Assembly: GCF_040954835.1 (NCBI RefSeq)
Contig: NC_090698.1
Location: 69,571,284 to 69,635,283, forward strand
Origin: Lepisosteus oculatus
Taxonomy: Eukaryota; Chordata; Actinopteri; Semionotiformes; Lepisosteidae
DNA length: 64,000 nt
Direction of reading: 5' to 3'
Notes under the pieces: generated by a model
Told to the model about the DNA's origin: nothing
The model's database searches: none
The model's input: only the letters and a program-made list of their open reading frames with translations
Part shown: piece after piece, positions 38,801 through 50,800 of the stretch
Layout: each line of letters opens with the position of its first letter
How positions within the stretch are numbered: position 1 is the stretch's first letter
Program-made: the position numbers and the translations under genes

Positions 38801-41800
38801 GTAGCTCTTGATGCATTGAAAAACAACGTGCGTGAGGCGCTCCCTCACTCTGAAACCCCCCTCTCTCTGATGGCCTGCTGCTTCTCTCTCACTGTCACTC
38901 CCAGTCTCACTCGCAGTGTTGCTGTGCTGGATCATTCCTCCCACCACAGCTGTTTATTTATTTGTTTGTCATTTTTCTCAGAACTGGGATGTTGCTTCAC
39001 GCAGAGCCGAAGTTTCCATTCCTCCCCCATCCCTCTGCATTCCTTCCTCTCCTTCCCTCCTCTTCCAGCCTCCCATCTCCCTCCCTCTCTCTCCTCTTCT
39101 GGCCTGTCCGCCCTGCTCTCCTGCTCCCTCCCGCTCTCCTCCTGCGTTCCCACCTCCTCCTGCTCTGCCTGCCCTCGTGGGCCCTGGACAGGAAGTCTGG
39201 GACGGCTCCGTTCCTCTCCGGCTCTGCGAACAGTTGCTGCTGTGAGGTCATGGCCACCCTGGGGAGTCTCCCCCCCCCCCTCGCGAGAGAAGCAGCCAGA
39301 ATCGGAGTCAGACAGAGTCTGAGCAGAGAGTCAGAAGGGAAAATGAAGGAAGTGTTCGGAGGGCGGTGAGCTGAGCGTCTGAGTCTTACAGGCCTGGTGT
39401 GCAGTGTGTGCCATAGCAGGGTGTTCAGAAGCTCAGTGTTGGGCAGCCGGGGGTGCACTGTGTTCAGTATTTCAGTGTTAAGAGGGCTGCGTTGCGCTGT
39501 GCTCGGCAGTGCAGTGTTAGGAGGAGTGCTGGGCTAAGCCCACTGCGTTCAGTTGCTCAGCATAAATGAGTTCTGGAGTCGCAGCTTTCAGGAGCTCAGT
39601 TTTAAAAGAGTACTGGGGTGCACTGTGCTCAGTAGCTCAATGTTAAAGGGTATTGGGGTGAAGAGTGTTCAGTGTAAGGAGTGCGCTGTTGCTGTGTGGA
39701 GGGCGGCTCTCACTGCTGTGAGTCAGGCCTCTTTTTCACAGGCTGAGCTGAGTATCCGCTGCACAGTGCCAGGCAGCTCTGTGAAGGCACAGGGCAGGGC
39801 AGGGCAGGGCACGCACGTGCACGAGGGCTGTGACGTCAGAGTCAGCACGTCCGAGCTGAGGGGAGCTCCTCGCTCTTCCCACAGCACCCCCAGTATAAAC
39901 GTCCGCCCTTTGGATGAGCCCCTGCAGGCCCACGGACGATACACAAGGCCAAGCTAGCAGACACGGACCATTTGGTTTCTTATTTGGCAGTTGCTGCATG
40001 TTTACCAGCTCCCCTGACTTCCGGTCAGTGCCAGCTGTGCCACTCTGAGAGCTCCACTGGCCCCAGAGGGGCGCATCGATCCCTGACGTCACTGCAGGCC
40101 TGCCAGCGCCTGACAGAGCCCACTCTCACCCGGAGCACAGAGGTCCCAGGCTGCCCAACACTGCTGGCTGTTGCCTCGCCACTTATGAGCTTTGTGTTTT
40201 GCCCTCTGTGCTGTGGAGCTCTCTGGCTCCCAGGATTCAGTGGACCTGAGAGAGGCCACAGGGGGCGAAGAGAGGTGGAAAACGGGGGTGTTGCCGTGAG
40301 AGAGAAGGGAAAGAGAAAAAGGAGAGTTTCTGGAGAGTTTCTCCTCCTTCTCCCCTCTCCCTCCCCATCCCCCCTCGCCATCGTTTTTCTCCTTCCGGTT
40401 GTGTAGGTGGCTGAAGTTTGTCCGTCACCGAGGCTGCGGACAGGTTACTGTTGTATTTTGTTTTCAAAAGGCCTGTTTCCTGTAAACAACAGAGCTGCCG
40501 TTTTTACCATGTTTGGTGAGCGCTGAGTGTGAGAGGAAGTCAGGGCTTGGGGGTGTAAAGCCTCGCTTCTGAGCTCCTGCAGACGCCTATAAATAGCAGG
40601 CTGGGCCCCAGGTCAGCGCCGAGCCAGCCGGGGATTATTTATGACAGTCTGGAGGCCGAACGGGAAGAGGCCTGGAGAAGTGTGCAAGGGAGAGAGCGCT
40701 GTTTCGGTTTGTTCCGCTCGGATTTCACCGTCTCGTTGCACCGTGCCGATTGCAGTGGCCTTGCCCCGCGCGGGGTTCAGCACAGCCGTCCTAATTCAAG
40801 TCTCGCGGCCAGCCGCGCTGTTTCCGGTGGTTTGACTGTGTTTGAGTACGAGAGCAGGGCCCAGAGAGACCAGGCGGCACGGTTTCACAGGCACTGCAGG
40901 GTCAGGGTGCAGCCAGCGTGCTTCATTCATAAACGTAGCCGTGGCCACAGCTCTTTCAGCACCGCAGCCTTACCTAAAGTGCAAAACATTTGGCAGATTT
41001 GTAAGCCCGTCTTGTCATTTATTCCTGTTCTTTAATTTCTTGTTTTTCCGTCTTGGCATGGATGACCTTGCTTCTTCTGGCCTTGCCTGTAAAGACGGCT
41101 GGGAGAGCTGAGGGTGGCACCGCGGACTTGCACAAGGCGCGTCTTGTCCCCTGTCTGCTACCAGACCCTGCCCCCGCTCTTCTGCATGGGATGCCAATTA
41201 TGTCATGTAATGACGTCATCACGTTTGATGATGTAATGACATCATCGCAATTTATTCTTGAGTTACCCAAATTTCATTTTTATAACTAAAGCTTATTGAG
41301 CGGAATACCTTCTTTAAGTAAGAGTCCAACAGCAGTGTCCAATCTGGGATTTGAACCTATAGCCTTTCATCTGTTAATCCAGAGGCCTCACCAGTACCAG
41401 GATCAATGGCTGCATGTGGGTTATTTGTCCAAGAGCACATCATGGAGCTCCTTGAAGGCTGGGATACCCGAGCAAGTGATTAACTGGGCAAGGACACAGT
41501 TGGAGTGCTGGGATGATCTGAGCAAAGGACCTCAAGAACCGGCTCTCAGCGATTAGAGTTATGATCAGCGATTTTTCTTCTGGAATCTTTCCTTAGGCGA
41601 TTGGTTCAGGATTCATGGTAACAGTTAATATTTAACCGGCAATGAAAACACCAACCCCACGATCGGAACGCGTACTGTCCAACCTTTCAGTCAGTAGCTC
41701 TCATAGACACGGTGAGCTAAGTATTCCAGTTCCTGCATTATTTCAGTTAGCCCCAAGTACGATGGAATGTCCCGTTATCCCACAGCTTTTCTGCATGGAT

Positions 41801-44800
41801 ACGGACCATCTGTACGAGCGTCTGCATCAGGCCCTGCGTGATCCCATCATGCCGTGCGGCACTGGCTCGGGGCAGGGGGCGTGTTCGGCTCTGGCTGTGA
41901 GGGTCCGCGTCGCTCTTTTGTTTCTTCCTGTTGCGTTCAGCGCGCCGTTGATTTGAGGTTAGCTGGCCTGCTGCTGCTGTCACTTTGGCAGGCAGGTTTC
42001 ATACCGCTCGTGAATTGTGTCCACAAGAAACCGCGGCTGTCATTAGGCAAAGCCTCCGGGCCTCTCTTAGCTTCTTTTGCTGGAGCTGAAAACTTCAGAC
42101 AAAACCCCCCTCCCCCCCCGCCTCTCACACGCTCACTTTTCGAACCACTGATTCGATGTGTTTCTCTCCCCTCTGCGGCCTTTCGCTCCAGCGCCTCTCC
42201 AGTTTTCTCTCTTCCTGCTCTCGCTGTCTCTGTGTCCTCCTCCTTGCCTATAGCTCTCTCTCTCTCACCAGTTGATCTGTTGTTCTCGTTCTGTATCCCT
42301 CTCCCCCTCTGCGCCCCCTCAGTCTTGTACTGGCAGGCTGGTACCCCAGTCTGAGATCATAGCTGGATACCGGGCTCTGTTCAGGAGCAGCTCTGTTTCC
42401 CTCATCAGGCGCCGGGGTGCGATGCCACATGTATTAAAACGAACCCGAGCTGCAGAGCCGGGGCGGTTGTGAAGTGCCCAGGTCCAGTTAGTGTGGCACG
42501 ATGTCCGCTCCATCTCAGAGTGGACACAGCAGTGTACGGTGCTTCCAGATGCCTTGATTGAGTCAACCTTCAGAATAAACACGCTAACACAAACCAGAGG
42601 ACACCAGCGGAAACTTTGTGGAAGTGCATTTATAACAGGAGGCATGTCTTTACCCAAAGGGTTGTGGGAGTATGGAACAAGCTATCCATCCATGCTGTTG
42701 AATATCCTGGTTTAATTCAAGAAATAGGCAGATGAGATCCTTGAATCAGTTACCTACCAGACAGACTAGGTGGAATGAATGGCCTTGTCTCGTTAGTGAA
42801 CTGTTCTTATATTCTAAAGCAAAGACTGCAATATATTAGCAATATGTAGGAATGGGATTTTGCAAGAATTACAATTGTGTAGAAAATTCAGTGAGGAGCA
42901 ATTTTAAAACTGAGAACAGGAGGCGCTTTTTTACACAAAGGGTTGTGGGAGTATGGAACAGGCTGTCCAGGCTTATGCAATCAGCACAGAGCCAGTGTTC
43001 AACCTCTCAGCAGCTTTCCCAGGTATCCCTGCTCACGCAGATCCACAGTCCCCCCTCGGCTCAGAGCCTGTCTTGCCAGCAGTACGCTGCTCGCGAGATC
43101 ACAGCCTTCCCACCCGGCCTTGGAATTCCGCCCTGAGAACACTTCCCAGCACAGGGCTGCTCCCAGGGATTTGGGAAAAGCGCTGAGGCACACAAGCCAG
43201 CTCTGCGTGTCCATAGTCACACCTCATGAGTGGTGAGGCAGGCAGCTGCTGATCAAGAGTGTGTGTGTGCGCGCCTGTGCAGTTATACTCTAATCTAAAG
43301 AACCGGCTTCTGGCTTGTTAGAAACTAGTGACATTTTGATGGGGGCTTCTGATCACCTGCCTCAGGAAGGAAGTGACTTTCAGGCAGCTTACCTCAAACA
43401 ATTGTACATATATACATAGAACAGGAATGTGTGGCTCCACACCAGATTTTTATTGATTGCTTGTGTGCTTAGGATCAGAAAAATCTGAATCTACAAATAT
43501 TAGTCATGAACAGGCAAGTACGCAGCAGTTCTTACTTACTAGTCAGAACGGGCTGAGTCTGTAAATTAATTGCAGTAAGTTGGCAGTGAAGGCTGAATTC
43601 TCCAGGCACTCTCTGGGATGATTCTCACCTTGTGCTGAATGTTGAGAAGGTTTTCGTTCAAGAAGGTTGAAGAAAAACAAAGATCATTGAGATCATTGCT
43701 ATGATGCACTATGGTGTGTTTGTGTTACAGCAGGGATAAAGCCAGTCAACTAAGACGGAATCAGGGCAAGTAAGACATTCTGGAAAATGCTACCCAGTCT
43801 GCCCATTTCTCACCTTTAACCTCTCACCTTTGACCCCCACAGTGCCTCACAGGGCCCCTGATGAATTCCTGCTTCTTGTAGTCTGGGTGCTGTGAGAAAA
43901 ACTTTATTGCTTTTGTCTGATTTGGATTATTATAACCTTTAGGATTAGGCCAGCCAAACAATATGGGCACAGACCTAAACAGAAGAAGTGGCATTAATCC
44001 AGAAACCCAACAGCATAGAGGCCCAGATCTGAATTCACTGCTGAAAGAGTGAGAAAGAGGGGGAGGGAAAAGAATGATTTTCCAGGTTTTTTGACAAAAA
44101 AAAACGTTCACTAAGTGCACACTTGTGTTTCGTTAAAACCAGCTTTCAGCTCTGTTATGGGCCCGCTGAGAGAGACGCGATCTTTCATTGACTTTCTCCC
44201 CCAAACTGAAGTCGCTGCAGGCTGAGGTCACGTGACGGAGACGAGGGGCTCTTTTAACACCGTAGGAGATAATTGAGGTTATTACTGCAGCCTATCATTA
44301 ACGTTTAGTCACTCGCTTATTTAAAGAATTAGATTGTCAGCCTGCTGTGGTTTCAGCTCCAGGGTACAATGCTGATATTGTTACATAATTACACGCATTG
44401 TTTTCCCCCTTAGAAAAACACAGTCCCGCTATGCTGCAGTAATGCACTGAGAGCGGGACTTGCGGCTATGAGCTGTTTCGCCTGAAGCGCGGGGCTCGGA
44501 GCTGCTCCGAGCTGCCCGGGTTGTGCCATGGGAAGCCGCGTGTGGGAAAATCTTGTGTACCTGGAGACTTGGCACAGCCGTGCAGTGGGATCAGCCTCTG
44601 GCTCGTTCCCAGGGAAAACAGGGACGTCGCCCTGCTGCTGGGCTGAACGGATCAAAGCGATCGCACTCAGCCTGTCGCGGGAAAGTCTCTCTTCCGACGA
44701 TGGCCGTGGGCGAGTGCCTGGTCGCCACGTTCTGTAATCTGCAGCGTCATTTTGCTGGACCTTAAACCCTTGACTCTGCAGAAAACGCTGCCGGAGAGCA

Positions 44801-47800
44801 GGGGGGATCTTTGATCCTTATCTTCCCCGGGTCGTGCAAGGCGATCGCTGTGCAGTTCAATTATTAATGGAGAGTCCACAGTCCCTGGGGACACGTTCTC
44901 TGCTCGCTGCACGGAGTTAATTATTACTGCTGCGGTTCGTCCTCTGGCTCTCTCTGTCCCAGCAGACCGTTAAGCAGGCAGCCGTCTTTAAAAGTGCAGG
45001 AAAGAGCCAGTCAATGGTGAAAGATTAATCTCTAGGCAGCAGTGTTAAGTGTTTTGTGTGTGTGTGGCGAACATTCGCGTTTGTAGGAGTGCTTGTAAAC
45101 GCTCAAGCCAGCCATCAGGCCACTTACAGTAGTCCATTTGGCATTTAGTAGTTAGTTGATCCAAAAAAGCTTTCTAGCCATTTCTTGAAAGAAGCCTCAA
45201 CAACATGGCTGGGTAGCTTTTTCCACACTTCCACAACTCTTTGGGCAAAGAACGGTTCCCTGTTCTTGGTTTCAGGGATTTGAAATGCTTGTATCTGGAC
45301 CCCTCATAATCTCCTCTGTTCAAGACCACAACGGTTCCGTTCCCTCAGGTCTGTCGTTGTAGGCCATTCCCTTCAACCTTGCAATGCATCTGCTCTCTGT
45401 ACTCTGGGCTGTCTCCAGAGCAACAGCGTCTTTTCTATAGCGTGGCGACCACAATGGCGAAAAATATTCATTCAATATAATATCAGGTCTCCTTGTAATC
45501 TTCCCGGTTCAGCTCCAGCTTGCTCTCCTGATGAGAGACTCAGGGAATACGAGCAAACCAGGGTTTGTGCATGCATGGTAGTGCTGTTCATTTGAAAGAT
45601 GTGCGTTTTGACTGCTGTGTTCTAGGAAAGGGGCACCTTGGAACTTACTCACTGTGGCCCAGGGTAGTCCTCCACCAGGCGCACAGGATGTTTCATGGAG
45701 TATTGGGGAATCGAGCATGAAGCACAACAGCATGATCTTCAAAAGCTTTTCAGAACATTTCTTGACATTTATCTCATAAAGCAACGGAGCAAACACCTTT
45801 GATTGCCTCTTACAATGCAATGTACTGTATACAGACAGGCCCCATTCACAGGATAGGTATCTTGTTTTTTCAGGCTGGTGCTCCACTGTTGTTCTGTTTT
45901 TTGTGTGAAGTGGTTACTAGATAATGAGGTGACATCCTATATCTTTCCTACTGGTAAATCCCACAGCCGCTCCTTAAAATCAGCAATTATGTGATGAAAG
46001 TGTGTTATAAAAGCATGTTATATTTTCCCGGTATTACTGAGGTGGGGTTTTCAGGCGGGGGATTATGGACATCCTCTGTATAACGTAAACACTGAACTGC
46101 TAGTGCTGCTCCACACACAGAACATCAGTTATCTGTCAGCAGAGGCTGTCATCCAAAATATACCGTCCTTTTAATGAGCTCCAAAGTGTTCTCATTCGTG
46201 CGGCCTGTAATCCCCTAAAAGGGAATTACTTTAATTGTGTATTACATTACGGCCCCTTTGTAATAAAGTCATGTGAGTACGAGTCAGGACATGGAATGGG
46301 CTCCAGTAAGCTGTCAGACAGGTTCATCTCAAAGCCCGCAGTGAGAATATTTCCATTTGTGAAGGAACACAAACTTTACACTCAGGAGATTTTGGTCGGG
46401 ACTCACTCAACATTGAGCCCTGAGCAGGAGCTGAAAGATAATGGGGGTCTGTGTCCATATATCTCTTTGGGGAGTGTCAGCGGTTTACAACACAGCAAAG
46501 CATTTTGACTCTGCTCTTTACAGATATTGGGGTAGGGTTAGTTAACAGGAAAGGAATGTAGAGCTGAGTACACGTTGTTACAGCTGTATACCATCCTACA
46601 TCTTAGTACATCACATTACAGCTGAGTGCACCATACTATAGATGATTATACTGATACTACCAATAGGTGCACCATACTACAGCTGAGTGCACCATACTAT
46701 AGATGATTATACCGATACTACCAATAAGTGCACCATAGTACAGCTGAGTGCACCATATTACAGCTGAGTGCACCATACTATAGATGATTGCACCGTTCTT
46801 CAACTGAGTGCACCAAATCTGTAGTAGAATCTATATTGTATTAATAAACAATTATTAGATCTGCTGGGACCTTTGGAAAGGGATTAGAACAGACAATTGT
46901 AAAACAGACAATTATAAATTACTTTGTTGCTTCTAAATGAGGTGTATGATTGAATGTACTCCATTACATATTAATACACCAGAGGTACAATAGATACTTT
47001 ACAGCTCTCCCAACATGTGCAAAGAATCTTGTCATTACTCGTCACTAATCTTGGCAATATTGTCCTGTCTTTATGAGTTTCTTTTGAAACATCTCTGCAA
47101 ATGCAAATTGAAAACTATTAACCGATCGTCAGTTCTGATCAGTTGTTCTGTAATATTCCAGACAGAAGACTACATAGGAACATAAGAAACTTCCCAATGG
47201 GAATCGTGCCAATCTAGGTGTTCTACAGTGCCACTGAGTGGTCTATAACCCACTGATTTAATTATAAAGAGGCTACATGTCTAAAGAGCGGGGGCGAAAA
47301 CTTGCATAGTGAACCTATGTTGATGATGTGTGTGACTGGGCAGTGCACAGCTTTCTGTTCAGCCCTGAAAGAGAAATGATGTCACTGACTCCTGATCAGT
47401 AGCCCACTAACTCTGCTAACCCCTGTCCGTCTTCCTCCAGGGCTCTGTTCACGTATGATGGGGCAACGAACAACTTGAAGCTGTCTGACTCTGGAGGTAA
47501 GGAATCACTCATTTGTCACTCATTTCTAACTCGGGGATTTCCAGACTACCCTGGCCAGGACATCCCCTTTTTAACCATCACATTCAGCAAGGACTGTTAT
47601 ATGAGAGAAATATAGCCATTATAATACTCATATTGTTACACCTGGATCAGAGGTGGACAACATCTAGCTAAAGTCAACATTTGCAGTTCTTGGGATCTTC
47701 AAAGCAAGAAAGAGGTTGTAGACACATTGGGGGTCTGAGACACATTGATCAATAGAATCATCTGGTGTACACTAATTAATTAAGTTTTGGGTAAATCATT

Positions 47801-50800
47801 AAGAGTTATAAGCATTCCAGGAACACAGGATAAAAGACAGGGAGAGAATTTAAGGACAAGAGAGGCCAAGAAGAGGACAGGAGAGAGAAAAGGGAGCCAG
47901 TGGAGGCTGGGGATGCTTTCTCTGGATCATCTCTAAAGACCAAATTCTAGTGAAGCATTTGAACCTGGTGACAAAAGGCTTGCCATTCTGTCGTTTTTAG
48001 GAAACTCTGATTTCCCATATAGAGAATCCCTAGGTTAAAAGCAGTCTCTCTTGCATGACTAGAGAGACAACAGGTTTCCCTTTAGCTTTGTAGCATCCAT
48101 ATTTATAGAGAGAGATTGAACTGTGGGTCATATTCTGCTTAGTTCAGAAGGCAGGTTTGTGTGGGTGTTATATAGGATTTGATTACTTTGTAGCAATCTG
48201 GGGTTTTTTTGGTGGGTCAGGACATTGGCATCGGAGACACTTTGTACATAGAGTAACTTTTATGGTGCATTTTGTATTGTGTGTTCTTAGTGTGTGTGCT
48301 TGTCATTATTAATAAATATTTGTTGAACTCAGTGTGCATGATTTAATACTCTGTTCGCCAAAGAAAGACAACAAAGAACTCAGGTGCCCCTAGCTATACC
48401 AACCATTTGGCATATCTCTAATAATTTGGGGGTTTTGATTATTTAATTATTGATCATCCCGCTTGGTTATTTCTGTAACCAAGCAATAATTGCTGTATCC
48501 CGCTATTTGTAACGACAGTAATGCTGGAGTGATAAAAGTAAAAAGCTGTAAAATGGGACTCGATGAATGCAGTCAGATTGCTCCTGTCCAAGTGAGCGGG
48601 CTTGTTTCCCGGAATATACTTTCTGGGTTTTCTGGGGGTCCCCTAGACTGTCTCTGAGGACCCCTGGGGGTCCCAAACCCCTAGTTTGGGAACTATTACA
48701 TCCTAAATAACACATCAGCAGCAGGCCTGTTAACAGTCCCACAGTGACTGAGGCGTCTTCTGCTTGAAAAACCAAAGGTCTTTCTAATGTGCCCTCCCCC
48801 TCTCTCTCCCTCTCTCCCCAGCTGGTGGGGTGGCTGAGCTGGCAAAGAAGTTCCAGAGCAGCCACCCTCTCTACGGCCTGTGCAAGATAGCGGCCCCCGG
48901 CGGGGGTCTGCCCCGGATCGTCATGGTCATCTGGGTACGTCCAGCGGGTCGCTGTCCCGTCCCGCTCACAGCTCTCTGATCGCCTGCGCTCCTCCTCTCC
49001 CTGTGGGGAGCCTGTTGCGCTGGCGGGGCCAGGGGAACGCGGTGTTGCCTCGCAGTAAGGGGAGAGACTCGTAGGGACTGAGATGGAACAAGTGAAGGTT
49101 AATTGCACACGGAGAAGTAGAAGGCAAAGCCACAGCATTTCAGCTGTTAAGCCGTCTTCAGGTGGCAGTGTATGGGCTGAGCCCAGTGTTTACCGAGTCG
49201 GACTAATTTCTATAGTAGTTAAAGTAGGGAGCTGCGTCAGCACGCGTAGATTTCAAAGGAACGAGTGAAGGTTTATTCCCTGCTGAAAAGAGAAGAAAAG
49301 AAACAACGTTTCAGCTGTGGAGCCTTCTTCTGGTCTGTTGTTTCTAATTGATATATTAGGTACCTATAGCCTGTGTGGGGAATTTGGTGTCAATTGAGAT
49401 AAAGGGTATTCCAGTACGCGGTGCATTTATTGGTATTGGTATGAGCTGTAAGGATGGATAGGGTGTTTCAGGTGTATTAGTTGGGTTTATACTATGTAGA
49501 TAAGTTATATCAAGTACAGCAAGTAGGCATAACCGGGCTCCTCTTTGTTGGATAAGGAGAAGACATTGTAGAAGTCAGCCTAGTGTTGAGATTGACTCCC
49601 ACCTCAGAGCTGCGTGTAACTCCCTCACTTGGAGTTCAGAATGGGTTTCCATGACGACCAGTTGGAATGTTGTGGGGGTTGGAGGTCGCATCTGTAGCCA
49701 GTTGGGGGGGCAGAGTCTAGCGTAGCCTAGCGTAGCCCCTTGACCTCTCAGCTCTCCCCCCTTCCTTAAACACTTCCTGTGACGCTCTCTCACTGTCCTC
49801 AAATTCAAAGTCAACCGGCTTCAGGGGCACAACCTGTTACTTTCAGTGTTGCCAAAGTAATGACAATCAGAAGACGTTTACAGACATGTCCAACAACCCC
49901 CCAAAAAACGTATCGTTGTTATTTGAGATGCGGACTCTCCGTTCCCCAGGCTGTGACAGGAGATCACATACTAGCCTGCAGCTCTCTTGACATTCCTCCC
50001 TCCTCCTCTTTTAGGACTGTTAGCTGTTCGAAATCCTGGCAGCTGTGAGAATTCTGGGATTAGATTACTTATTTTGCTTCATAACGATGATTATCTCGGG
50101 TGCCACTGTGATACCGCCGTTAGCATTGCTGCCTCGCTAGCGCTGGGGCTGGGGTTCAGTTCCCGGGGTGCTATCTGTGTGGAGTTTGTTTGTGTGGATT
50201 TCTGCTGGGTGCTCCAGTGTCCACCTGCAGTCAAAAAGACATTTTGGCAGGTGAATTGGCTTCTGGGACAGCTGGCGTGAGTGGGGGCGTATTCTGGGTC
50301 TGTGTGCCCTTCGATGAGCTGGCGTCTCATCCAGGATGTGTCCTGCCTTGAGACCGTTGCTTGCCAGGATAGTCTCCCGCTTCCCCGCAACCCTGTGTTG
50401 GATAAAGTGGTGAGACAATGGATGGAGGGGATGGATGAATGAGTATCTAATACCACAGTAGCCCTGATTGCAGCCATTGCTGGTGGCCCACCCTGACCAG
50501 TCTCCCCGACTGCTTGCCAGAGGAGAGGACGGTGTGGCCTGGGAAAGAGGTGCACACTGTAAATCTCCCTCAGAATGGCAGTGCCTGCCAGGCGCACCTT
50601 CGCAGCAGTAATGTGATAGAGGCCGGCCGCGGGCGTGGCCTGTTCTCCCTGCAGAGCAGTGTGGGTGCTCTCAGTGTGTGCCAGGGGAACGTGCCAGCCC
50701 CGCCTAGGCCTTCCGGCATTCCTCCTGCCCCCCCCAGCTCCTGGGAGCAGGAGGAACTGTCAATTCAATTCAAGGTGCTTTCTTAGCATGACCGATGGGT

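Noticed and set aside
38741..39458. Opposing open frames of 109-193 codons
   Set aside because: They come from a CT-rich tract with low sequence complexity that lacks stops in several frames on both strands.
48503..49138. Minus-strand open frame of 211 codons
   Set aside because: It overlaps drebrin-family exon 3 on the opposite strand and reads through intron sequence; a shadow of the real exon.
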